From an uncultured Balneolaceae bacterium (GTDB lineage: Bacteria > Bacteroidota > Rhodothermia > Balneolales > Balneolaceae): a stretch of DNA of 7,300 nt. The position numbers were made by a program, and so were the translations under genes. Positions 1-5,571 of the stretch are shown here, piece by piece (the first letter of the stretch is position 1; every line of letters starts with the position of its first letter). The stretch lies in contig CALKWT010000178.1 in assembly GCA_938003885.1 (NCBI GenBank), positions 1 through 7,300 of the forward strand, in the 5' to 3' direction. Below the pieces are notes generated by a model, which was not told the origin of the DNA, did no database searches, and was given only the letters and a program-made list of their open reading frames with translations.

Positions 1-94
1 TGCCGGAATATTTTTTTCCCTGCTTCTTTTGCACAAAATGATATGTACACAACCGGTGACGTTCTATTAACGAAGACCGAATCTACATCACATT

Positions 95-658
95 ATGCAA
101 ATTATCGTATTTGGGCCACCCGGTGCCGGAAAAGGAACACAGGCCAAAAAAATTGCTGCCCATTATAACCTGCCTCACCTCTCTACCGGAGATATTTTCA
201 GGGAGAATATCAAAAATGAAACCCCTCTCGGGAAGAAGGTAAAATCTATTCTGAATGCCGGCGAACTGGTACCAGACGAAACCGTTGTGGAGCTGATCAC
301 CTCTGAGCTGGACAAAGCGGAGTATAGTGGCGGAGTCATTCTGGATGGGTTTCCCAGAACCGTAGCGCAGGCAGAATCCCTGGACAACTACTTTGAGAAG
401 AGAAATAAGAAGATAGACTCCTTTATCACCCTGGAAGTCCCCGAAAATGAGCTGGTGAAGAGAATCCTCAGCCGGGGTGAAGGGCGTTCAGATGACACAC
501 CTGAAAAAGTGCGGAACCGCCTTGAGGTCTATAAGAATGAAACCGAGCCGGTGTTAAACTACTATAAAGAGAAGGATATTGTAGAGGTCATCGACGGTGT
601 TGGAACAATAGATAACATCTTCGACAGAGTGAAGGGAACCCTGGGCTCTGTGGCCTGA
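95..658 (+). CDS. adk: Adenylate kinase, short form without zinc-type LID
   Basis: Cytosolic enzyme that interconverts ATP + AMP and 2 ADP, balancing the adenylate pool. The 187-residue product has the family motifs in order: P-loop GPPGAGKGT at residues 7-15, AMP-site STGD at 30-33, the signature DGFPRT at 84-89, and the arginine-rich lid region at about 123-142 with R123, R127, R131 and the DD pair 133-134. The lid is short and has no cysteines, so this is the roughly 190-residue form rather than the ~215-residue form with the long LID domain. The ATG start gives the canonical N-terminus directly before the P-loop; no convincing Shine-Dalgarno precedes it. Bases 1-94 hold no gene I can support; a one-mismatch TAnnTTTG element (TTCTTTTG, 24-31) is a weak promoter candidate. 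The next gene lies 64 bp downstream on the same strand. That gap contains a small inverted repeat, GTGCG (680-684) with CGCAC (692-696), without a T run. Confidence 0.97.
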   Translation: MQIIVFGPPGAGKGTQAKKIAAHYNLPHLSTGDIFRENIKNETPLGKKVKSILNAGELVPDETVVELITSELDKAEYSGGVILDGFPRTVAQAESLDNYFEKRNKKIDSFITLEVPENELVKRILSRGEGRSDDTPEKVRNRLEVYKNETEPVLNYYKEKDIVEVIDGVGTIDNIFDRVKGTLGSVA

Positions 659-722
659 ACTGTGCCGGACTGAGCAGAGGTGCGTACTCACCGCACAATT
701 AATTACACTTAGAACAGACATT

Positions 723-1220
723 ATGCAGACATATATGAAATCACTTACCCCATTTTTTATCTGTCTGCTTTTTCTGTTTCCATCCGTCTCTTCTGCTCAG
801 GTCTTTACCGGTGGCTCTGCCTCATTCTCTTTTCTCAATAACCGGACCTATTTGGAAGCCTCTCCCCTGATCGGTTACCGGATCAATGATTTCAGGGTAG
901 GTACCGGCGCTATTCTGAGTTATAACCGCAGGAACGGCAATGAACGTACCCATTATGGGGCGAGGATTTTTGGCCAGTATGATGTGGCTGAGGGGCTCTA
1001 CCTTCATGGCGAAATGGAAGGCATCAATACCAAGTATACCCGCTCTTCAGGTAGGGTTACCAGAAACTGGCTCTTTTCAATTCCCGTTGGAGCGGGATAC
1101 CGGCAGCGGATCTCAGAAAATGTCTATGCAACCGCCTCCATACTTTACGACCTGATTCAGCATAAAAACTCTCCCTACGATAATCCCATTATCCGAGGTG
1201 GAGTGCGCTACTATCTATAA
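723..1220 (+). CDS. Small secreted, probably outer-membrane beta-barrel protein
   Basis: I do not recognise a named family. The 165-residue product opens with a clear Sec signal peptide: K6, a hydrophobic core rich in F and L at about 9-20, and a likely signal peptidase I site after SSA (residue 25) before Q26. The mature ~140 residues are rich in Tyr, Gly, Arg and Ser, with alternating polar and hydrophobic stretches (for example YLEASPLIGYRI and VGAGYRQRI). The protein ends GGVRYYL, so an aromatic sits near the C-terminus as in outer-membrane barrels. Eight short strands are plausible, so I infer a small porin-like or structural outer-membrane barrel. The start could instead be Met5 (base 735), which would still leave a good signal peptide. 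It follows adk by 64 bp and converges with the gene on the other strand, with 21 bp between the two stops. The function is unknown. Confidence 0.75.
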   Translation: MQTYMKSLTPFFICLLFLFPSVSSAQVFTGGSASFSFLNNRTYLEASPLIGYRINDFRVGTGAILSYNRRNGNERTHYGARIFGQYDVAEGLYLHGEMEGINTKYTRSSGRVTRNWLFSIPVGAGYRQRISENVYATASILYDLIQHKNSPYDNPIIRGGVRYYL

Positions 1221-1241
1221 GTTTACCTGGCTTACGCTTCT

Positions 1242-2132
1242 CTACTTCAACAGTTCTACGATCCCGGGCGTTACATCCAGAATGCTCTCCGCCTCTCTGA
1301 AACTCTCCGTCTCCCCTGCCACAATGAGCGGTACCGGATTTCGGGTATGTGTCTTGACGGAGAGATTTTCAATATTTCCATGATCACTGCAGACAACCAG
1401 CGTGTCGCTCTCTTTTTTACTCATCAGTAAGGCCTGCAAAAAAGAATCGATCACATTCAGATAGCCTTGCGCCATTTTCATATTCTGTTCATGGCCTGCT
1501 TTATCGGTCAGATAATATTCAAAAAGAAGAAGGTCGTACCTTTCCGTCTGCCGGATCACTCTTGCTGCAGCCTCTTCGGGTGTAATCACAGGTAGATCGC
1601 TGCCCAGATCCGCTCTCCAGAACTCCTGAGTGATTCCTGCAGTAAGGGCCGTTTCATTGATCAGGTCTTCGATACGATTCAGCCGGATATCGGCCGCCCG
1701 TGCCATATAGGTGGTTGAACTCCAACGGTTCCTTTTTTTTGAATTTCTGAAAAAGATCTCTGGATAGGCATTCAGAAAATAAGGTGTTTTCCCCGCATCC
1801 ATCACTTGATGAAACAGACTCTGCTCTTCCAGAAGATATTTTACCCTGGAGTGGGGATAGGGGCCAAAGTGGCGTCCTACTATTTTAGATGCATTAACTC
1901 CGGTAAAAAGAGAAATCTGGCCCGTACCACTTTGAGGCAGCCCCTTCACATCCAAATTGGCATCCACTTTTTTGTAAATAAAACCCGGCTCATCCCGTTC
2001 CGGTGAGTTCGAATGAAGCCCTTGCCCGCCCCCTGCTCCAGAGAAAAAGGAGAGGAACGTATCTGTTAAGGGGTTGTGCTCCGAAGGCGGCCCCACCCCC
2101 AGTCCGTCGATAAAAACAAAGATGACGCTCAT
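1242..2132 (-). CDS. Alkaline phosphatase/phosphoglycerate-mutase superfamily metalloenzyme, substrate unknown
   Basis: The 296-residue product keeps the two-metal core of the superfamily that includes cofactor-independent phosphoglycerate mutase and phosphopentomutase. FIDGLGVG gives metal-binding D9. SGTGQ at 68-72 aligns with the nucleophile region of those enzymes, with S68 the likely nucleophile and T70 an alternative. DKAGH provides D210 and H214, CSDHGN provides D250 and H251, and THTRNPVP provides H262. It is much shorter than iPGM (~510 residues) and shorter than phosphopentomutase (~390), so naming it as either would be unsafe. No signal peptide or membrane segment is visible, so it is probably a cytosolic phosphatase, phosphomutase or related hydrolase. 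It starts one base after the dtd stop codon, so the two are almost certainly co-transcribed and probably translationally coupled. Whether its role relates to dtd is not evident from the sequence. Confidence 0.85.
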   Translation of the reverse strand: MSVIFVFIDGLGVGPPSEHNPLTDTFLSFFSGAGGGQGLHSNSPERDEPGFIYKKVDANLDVKGLPQSGTGQISLFTGVNASKIVGRHFGPYPHSRVKYLLEEQSLFHQVMDAGKTPYFLNAYPEIFFRNSKKRNRWSSTTYMARAADIRLNRIEDLINETALTAGITQEFWRADLGSDLPVITPEEAAARVIRQTERYDLLLFEYYLTDKAGHEQNMKMAQGYLNVIDSFLQALLMSKKESDTLVVCSDHGNIENLSVKTHTRNPVPLIVAGETESFREAESILDVTPGIVELLK

Positions 2133-2133
2133 A

Positions 2134-2577
2134 TTAAGATCTCTCCAGGATGATCGTAACGGGCCCGTTATTAATCAGTTCGATATCCATCATGGCTCCA
2201 AATTCTCCTTCCTCTACTTTCAGATCCTCTTTTTCTTTTAAGTAAGAGATCATATGCCGGTAGAGAGGTTCCGCCGTTTCCGGCCTTGCAGCTTCTATAA
2301 AGCTGGGCCGATTTCCCTTGTTTGCGTCTCCATACAGAGTAAACTGGGAGACGACCAGTACCGAACCTCCGATATCTGTAACGGAACGGTTCATTTTTCC
2401 CTGTTCATCTTCAAAGATGCGGAGTCTGGTTATTTTTTTGCATCCCCACTCTATGATCTCTTTTGTATCATTTTGATGAATACCGGCCAGGATCAGCAAG
2501 CCTTCATCTATCTCACCAATGATCCGATTACGTACGGTAACGTTTGCCTTTTTAACTCGTTGAATAACTAATCTCAT
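2134..2577 (-). CDS. dtd: D-aminoacyl-tRNA deacylase
   Basis: Cytosolic proofreading enzyme that removes D-amino acids (and glycine mischarged on tRNA-Ala) from tRNAs. The 147-residue product matches the family along its length: N-terminal MRLVIQRV, the catalytic-site SQFTL at 77-81 in VLVVSQFTLYGD, RPSF at 90-93, and the C-terminal Gly-cisPro motif as NNGPVT at 136-141. The ATG at 2577-2575 gives the standard N-terminus. Only one base separates this start codon from a perfect DnaA box (2579-2587), so the place where a ribosome-binding site would sit is taken up by the box and no Shine-Dalgarno is apparent. It is the first gene of a leftward pair with the metalloenzyme gene, one base apart. 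A Bacteroidota-type promoter inside the putative origin (2808-2839) could drive it, with a leader of about 220 nt. Confidence 0.96.
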   Translation of the reverse strand: MRLVIQRVKKANVTVRNRIIGEIDEGLLILAGIHQNDTKEIIEWGCKKITRLRIFEDEQGKMNRSVTDIGGSVLVVSQFTLYGDANKGNRPSFIEAARPETAEPLYRHMISYLKEKEDLKVEEGEFGAMMDIELINNGPVTIILERS

Positions 2578-2611
2578 ATGTGAATAACGGTGTGGATAAC
2601 CAGGTGATTAA

Positions 2612-2657
2612 ATGTGGATAGAGATAAAACTAAAAATTTCACAGCATCTATCCACAT
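2612..2657. repeat. Inverted pair of DnaA boxes
   Basis: ATGTGGATAG (2612-2621) and CTATCCACAT (2648-2657) are perfect 10-bp inverted copies separated by 26 bp of A/T-rich DNA. Each contains a one-mismatch DnaA box (C in place of the first T). The exact symmetry outside the 9-mer core suggests a bound DnaA pair in opposed orientation or shared ancestry of the two sites. Confidence 0.7.
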
Positions 2658-2807
2658 CAATACACAATTTTCTTCTCTTACCCACAGCTGTAAAGAATAA
2701 CTTTTGATGTGAATAAGAAAAAAGAGTTTAGATGTGCAGATTATGTAAATTGTGGATTACTTCAAAAAGAGATTGTAAACTATTGTTTTTATTCACCGAG
2801 ATATAAA

Positions 2808-2839
2808 CAAAGTTATTCACATTCAGAAGTTTTGACAAA
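2808..2839 (-). promoter_or_regulatory. Bacteroidota-type promoter for dtd inside the origin
   Basis: On the minus strand, TTTG (2839-2836) is followed after 20 nt by TAACTTTG (2815-2808). This is a full match to the Bacteroidota sigma factor pattern TTTG, about 20 nt, TAnnTTTG. It points leftward towards dtd, with predicted transcription start near 2801. The -7 element shares bases with the perfect DnaA box at 2813-2821, so DnaA binding there should block this promoter (inference). Confidence 0.5.
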
Positions 2840-2859
2840 ACAGAACCTTTGTATTTAAG

Positions 2860-2929
2860 TTATCAACATATCCACACCCTTCTACTACTATATACAAAAT
2901 ATTCCAATCCAGTTTATTTAGTAAAGAGA
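2860..2929. other. Candidate origin unwinding region: paired DnaA boxes, DnaA-trios, AT-rich tract
   Basis: Two abutting DnaA boxes in the same orientation, TTATCAACA (2860-2868) and ATATCCACA (2868-2876), are followed by a 5-bp spacer CCCTT, then CTACTACTA (2882-2890), then about 40 bp with only about a quarter G+C (2891-2929). On the complementary strand the triplets read 3'-GATGATGAT-5', the DnaA-trio motif described for the Bacillus subtilis origin, where DnaA passes from boxes onto one strand to open the duplex. The order box, short spacer, trios, AT-rich DNA matches that scheme. It predicts opening to the right of the cluster, towards purM. Assignment is by motif and layout only. Confidence 0.65.
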
Positions 2930-2971
2930 TGTGGACAACTCACCACTTCCATCTCCTGGAGGAACCAGCTA

Positions 2972-2996
2972 AAAGAGAATTTAATTCAATCTCTTT
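2972..2996. repeat. Small inverted repeat between the origin and purM
   Basis: AAAGAGA (2972-2978) and TCTCTTT (2990-2996) form a 7-bp A/G-C/T stem around an 11-nt AT-rich loop. It has no T run in the expected place and low GC, so it is not a convincing terminator. Apart from this and the purM promoter element, I see nothing else in 2939-3123. Confidence 0.3.
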
Positions 2997-3078
2997 CCTT
3001 ATGAGATCCCCTCTTTTTTCTAAACTTTACCCAGCGCAACTCATCTTAATTCGACACCTATCTTCTTGCTTTTTTTTC

Positions 3079-3086
3079 TATCTTTG
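3079..3086 (+). promoter_or_regulatory. Candidate -7 promoter element of purM
   Basis: TATCTTTG is an exact match to the Bacteroidota -7 element TAnnTTTG and lies 37 bp upstream of the purM start, giving a leader of about 30 nt. A clean TTTG -33 element is missing; the nearest candidate is TTCG (3050-3053) at a 25-nt spacing, so the call is moderate. Confidence 0.45.
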
Positions 3087-3123
3087 AAGGTGACAACAAC
3101 ATCCAAAATTTTATCGGAAGACA

Positions 3124-4128
3124 TTGAGTAAAAAATCAATTACCTATAAGGAATCGGGAGTAGATATCAAGGCAGGCGAAGACCTTGTCAAAAGCATTAA
3201 AGACGTTGTAAAAGAGACTCACAATGCCAATGTTGTAAGCAATATTGGAGGTTTTGGTGCTCTTTTCTCCGCTGATTTTGGGTCGATGAAGGAACCTATT
3301 CTGGTCAGCAGTGTGGATGGTGTAGGAACAAAGCTCATTGTCGCCTTTAAAACTGAAAGATATGATACGGTTGGGCAGTGCCTGGTGAATCATTGTGTAA
3401 ATGATATTGCTGTCTGCGGAGCCACTCCACTTTTCTTCCTCGACTATTTTTCTACAGGAAAACTGAAACAAGAGATGGGCTTTGAGATCATCAGCGGGTT
3501 TTCAAAAGCATGTAAGGAGAATGGGGTAGCCCTTATTGGTGGAGAAACTGCTGAGATGCCCGATATTTACGACGAAGGCGAGTTTGATCTGGCAGGTACG
3601 ATCGTGGGAGTGGTAGACAAGAAAGAGTTGATTACAGGCGAAAATATAGAAAAAGGAGACCGCCTGATCGGTTTCAAAAGTAATGGGCTGCACACAAACG
3701 GATACTCCCTTGCAAGAAACGCCCTGTTCAGTGAGTATAATGTAGATGATACCCACGACTTATTGGATGGAACCATTGGGGAAGAGCTTCTCAAGGTTCA
3801 CAAATCGTATCTGAATCTCATTTCTGAACTGAAAGAGACTGAGGGTGTTAATGGATTTTCTCACATTACAGGTGGGGGAATTGTGGGAAATACAAAAAGG
3901 ATCTTGCCTGATGGGTTGTCACTTGATATTTCGTGGGATACCTGGGAACGCCCGGCTATTTTTAACCTGATTCAGCAGGCCGGTAATGTACCTGAAGAGG
4001 ATATGAGGGATACATTCAATCTTGGTGTGGGATTGATCGCCGTTGTTTCAGAATCGGCGCTGAGTGAGGTTCAAGAAATATGCGACCGTCTGGGTGAAGA
4101 GGTTATTGATATTGGCAGAGTGGTTTGA
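3124..4128 (+). CDS. purM: Phosphoribosylformylglycinamidine cyclo-ligase (AIR synthetase)
   Basis: Cytosolic ATP-dependent enzyme of de novo purine synthesis that closes the imidazole ring, turning FGAM into AIR. The 334-residue product is close to the usual ~340 and carries the family motifs in order: SVDGVGTK at 63-70, VNDI at 92-95, GGETAEMP at 139-146, SNGLHTNGYSLAR at 186-198, HITGGG at 247-252 and FNLGVG at 298-303. The start is a TTG codon: no in-frame ATG lies between it and the upstream stop at 3091-3093, while the first internal Met is residue 55, well inside the conserved N-terminus. GGAAG (3116-3120) sits 3 nt before the TTG and may serve as a close-set ribosome-binding site. The gene stands alone, reads away from the putative origin, and has no clear intrinsic terminator after its stop. 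Confidence 0.97.
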   Translation: MSKKSITYKESGVDIKAGEDLVKSIKDVVKETHNANVVSNIGGFGALFSADFGSMKEPILVSSVDGVGTKLIVAFKTERYDTVGQCLVNHCVNDIAVCGATPLFFLDYFSTGKLKQEMGFEIISGFSKACKENGVALIGGETAEMPDIYDEGEFDLAGTIVGVVDKKELITGENIEKGDRLIGFKSNGLHTNGYSLARNALFSEYNVDDTHDLLDGTIGEELLKVHKSYLNLISELKETEGVNGFSHITGGGIVGNTKRILPDGLSLDISWDTWERPAIFNLIQQAGNVPEEDMRDTFNLGVGLIAVVSESALSEVQEICDRLGEEVIDIGRVV

Positions 4129-4165
4129 ATATCACCGTTTCATCAGTGGCGAACTGGTTTACAAT

Positions 4166-4281
4166 TGATCTCATTTTTTAATCGGGATTGCATTTGTTTT
4201 GGTGGGGATTCTGTTTCCCATTGGTGAGATTTATTTGTTGTGGAGGTTTTTGGTGGGAAAATGATCTCATCTTTTTTTAAT
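4166..4281. repeat. Direct repeat bracketing a T/G-rich stretch downstream of purM
   Basis: TGATCTCATTTTTTAAT (4166-4182) recurs as TGATCTCAT-C-TTTTTTTAAT (4262-4281), 96 bp apart. Between them the plus strand is strikingly T/G-rich with short G runs (TGGTGGGG, TGGAGG, TGGTGGG). It also carries an inverted pair, TTTCCCA (4214-4220) and TGGGAAA (4254-4260). GGGGGG follows at 4291-4296. No gene is apparent in 4129-4394. The function is unknown; a duplicated remnant of a lost element is one possibility. Confidence 0.5.
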
Positions 4282-4394
4282 TTAGAATAAGGGGGGTGTG
4301 CAAAACCAGGAATTTTGGTCAAGATTTAGGCCGGAGTAATTTTAAAATTTCGACAACGAAAATATTGGACAAAAAGACAGTTTTGTAAAGACTC

Positions 4395-4432
4395 TGTCAG
4401 CTTCCCTAAAATTCGTCCGGTCTAAAGTGGAA
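4395..4432 (+). repeat. Left terminal inverted repeat of the IS3 element
   Basis: It begins TGTCAGCTTCCCTAAAA and pairs with the complement of the right end, TGTCGGCTTCCCCAAAA. The outer 17 bp match at 15 positions, and similarity continues through a shared AAAGT-x-GAA block with one single-base gap. Confidence 0.85.
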
Positions 4433-4451
4433 AAACTCTTACTTTTGACCT

Positions 4452-4718
4452 ATGAAAAAATCACGATTTACCGAATCCCAAATTATCTCCATTCTTTCCC
4501 AGCATGAGCACGGGCGTAAAGTAGCTGACCTGGCTCGCGAACATGGAATCAGTTCGGCTACCTTCTATAACTGGAAAGCCAAGTACGCAGGCATGAGCGT
4601 CAGTGAGCTTACCCGCCTGAAAGAACTGGAAGCCGAAAACCGTCGCCTGAAACGTATGTATGCCGACTTGAGCCTAGTCCATCATGCCCTCAAAGACGTA
4701 ATGGAAAAAAAGCTGTAA
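4452..4718 (+). CDS. IS3-family transposase OrfA (DNA-binding subunit)
   Basis: The 88-residue product is the DNA-binding half of the transposase. A helix-turn-helix of the Tnp-1/IS3 type spans about residues 22-43 (KVADLAREHGISSATFYNWK). A leucine-zipper coiled coil follows, with exact heptads at L59, L66, L73 and L80, used for oligomerisation and as the platform for the fused protein. The ATG starts 57 bp inside the left IS end. TACTTTTG (4440-4447) fits TAnnTTTG directly upstream, but it would place transcription start almost at the ATG and has no good -33 partner. The frame ends at TAA 4716-4718, just after the slippery heptamer that allows read-through into OrfB. Confidence 0.93.
   Translation: MKKSRFTESQIISILSQHEHGRKVADLAREHGISSATFYNWKAKYAGMSVSELTRLKELEAENRRLKRMYADLSLVHHALKDVMEKKL
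4706..4712 (+). promoter_or_regulatory. Programmed -1 frameshift site (A-AAA-AAG)
   Basis: In the orfA frame the codons read GAA-AAA-AAG-CTG-TAA, so the canonical slippery heptamer A-AAA-AAG lies two codons before the stop. OrfB is in the -1 frame and is open straight through this point (KKAVSPDVKREMV). Slippage would yield an OrfAB fusion of about 357 residues: 87 from OrfA, 9 linking codons and 261 from OrfB. I see no strong stimulatory stem-loop downstream. Confidence 0.85.
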
Positions 4719-4738
4719 GTCCTGACGTTAAGCGGGAA

Positions 4739-5524
4739 ATGGTAACTCAGATGCACCAAGAGCATAAGATATCCATTCGTCAGGGCTGCAAGGCCGTGAG
4801 CCTTCCCCGCAGCACTTATAGCTACCAGCACCGGCCTAAAGATGACAGTGATGTGATTGATGCCCTACTGGCATTAGTAGATCGTCATCCATCCATTGGT
4901 TTCTGGAGCTGTTACTTTAGGATTCGCAACCAGGGCTGGCAGTGGAACCACAAACGGATCTACCGGGTCTACACGATGTTAGGGCTCAACATTCGCAGGC
5001 GGGCCAAGAAACGGCTCCCGGCACGAGCTAAACAAACCCTGTTCCAACCGGAAGAGCCGAATCAGGTATGGAGCCTGGACTTTATGCACGACAGCCTGTG
5101 GGACGGGCGGAGTTACCGCCTGCTGAATGTGATCGATGACTACAACCGGCAAGTGTTGCACATCGAAACCGACACGAGTCTGCCTGCGCTGCGGGTTATT
5201 CGCGTGCTGGGCCAACTCAAGGAAACCCGAGGACTTCCGAACATGATCCGGGTGGATAACGGCCCGGAATTTATCTCCCAAAAACTTGACCAATGGTGTA
5301 AGGAGCACCAGATTACTTTAGCCTTTATCCAGCCGGGGAAACCCACACAAAACGCCTATATCGAACGCCTGAATGGAAGCATGCGGCAAGAACTGCTGAA
5401 TGCGTATGTGTTTAAAACCCTGGAAGAAGTGCGAACCAAAACCCAGCAATGGATGCATGATTATAACCACCACCGACCCCATAAATCTTTGGGGTATAAA
5501 ACACCGATAGAATTCTTAAATTAA
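4739..5524 (+). CDS. IS3-family transposase OrfB (DDE catalytic subunit)
   Basis: The product is the catalytic half of the transposase, with a retroviral-integrase-type fold. The 261 residues counted from ATG 4739 start with an HTH_21-like segment (HPSIGFW at about 50-56), then the integrase core with D114 in WSLDFM, D173 in RVDNGPEF and E209 in AYIERLNG. Exactly 35 residues lie between the second D and the E, the DD(35)E spacing of IS3 elements. The C-terminus has the usual DYNHHRPHKSLGYKTP block (241-256). The independent ATG start is only nominal: the frame is open upstream to the slippery site, and the active protein is probably the OrfAB fusion. It ends 8 bp before the right inverted repeat. 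The gene is intact. Confidence 0.95.
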   Translation: MVTQMHQEHKISIRQGCKAVSLPRSTYSYQHRPKDDSDVIDALLALVDRHPSIGFWSCYFRIRNQGWQWNHKRIYRVYTMLGLNIRRRAKKRLPARAKQTLFQPEEPNQVWSLDFMHDSLWDGRSYRLLNVIDDYNRQVLHIETDTSLPALRVIRVLGQLKETRGLPNMIRVDNGPEFISQKLDQWCKEHQITLAFIQPGKPTQNAYIERLNGSMRQELLNAYVFKTLEEVRTKTQQWMHDYNHHRPHKSLGYKTPIEFLN

Positions 5525-5532
5525 ACCGAACA

Positions 5533-5571
5533 TTCTACTTTTAACTGGCCCAGTTTTTGGGGAAGCCGACA
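5533..5571 (-). repeat. Right terminal inverted repeat of the IS3 element
   Basis: Read on the minus strand it begins TGTCGGCTTCCCCAAAA and mirrors the left end, with about 28 of 39 positions agreeing over the full length when one gap is allowed. It ends in CA (GACA) at 5570-5571. Confidence 0.85.

Larger units (their letters stand above)
2579..2938. other. oriC: Putative chromosomal replication origin (oriC): DnaA-box cluster
   Basis: Reading both strands, I find four perfect TTATnCACA DnaA boxes: 2579-2587, 2591-2599 and 2708-2716 on the minus strand and 2813-2821 on the plus strand. Eight more have one mismatch: 2613-2621, 2751-2759 and 2930-2938 (minus) and 2648-2656, 2678-2686, 2789-2797, 2860-2868 and 2868-2876 (plus). 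That is about 12 boxes in 360 bp of AT-rich, gene-free DNA, far more than chance. DnaA-ATP binds such clusters and melts the adjacent AT-rich tract to start chromosome replication. The flanking genes dtd and purM diverge, so both are read away from the cluster, in the leading-strand sense. No dnaA, dnaN, gidA or mnmG is visible. A DnaA-titration or regulatory cluster is the main alternative. Confidence 0.8.
4395..5571 (+). mobile_element. Complete IS3-family insertion sequence, IS407-like, ~1177 bp
   Basis: The element has two consecutive reading frames typical of IS3-family transposases, flanked by terminal inverted repeats of about 39 bp. The ends are TGTC at the left (4395) and GACA at the right (5571), so it begins with TG and ends with CA as usual for the family. 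Protein motifs, including the OrfA N-terminus MKKSRFTESQII and OrfB LDFMHDSL and PGKPTQNAYIERLNG, resemble the IS407 subgroup. The flanking four bases are ACTC on the left and TCTC on the right. IS407-type elements normally duplicate 4 bp, so this is a near but not exact target duplication. Both frames, the frameshift site and the DDE residues are intact, so it may still be active. It truncates a restriction-modification gene on its right side. Confidence 0.92.

Noticed and set aside
1..160. Frame open from the left edge through the adk start (contains SFAQNDMYTTGD)
   Set aside because: It overlaps the conserved adk N-terminus, including the P-loop, and lacks a recognisable product, so it is a shadow frame.
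680..696. GTGCG/CGCAC hairpin after adk as an intrinsic terminator
   Set aside because: The stem is only 5 bp and is followed by AATTAATT instead of a T run.
2579..2938. Repeated TGTGGATA/TATCCACA motifs as a CRISPR array or iteron plasmid origin
   Set aside because: The units are 9-mers on both strands at irregular spacing, with no constant repeat-spacer length. They match the DnaA box, and no replication-initiator (Rep) gene is present.
3136..3471. 111-codon minus-strand frame inside purM
   Set aside because: It lies antisense to the conserved PurM core and has no recognisable protein features.
4297..4388. About 30 open codons left of the IS (CKTRNFGQDLGRSNFKIS...)
   Set aside because: There is no recognised motif, start or ribosome-binding site, and the stop comes just before the IS. 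Chance is a sufficient explanation.
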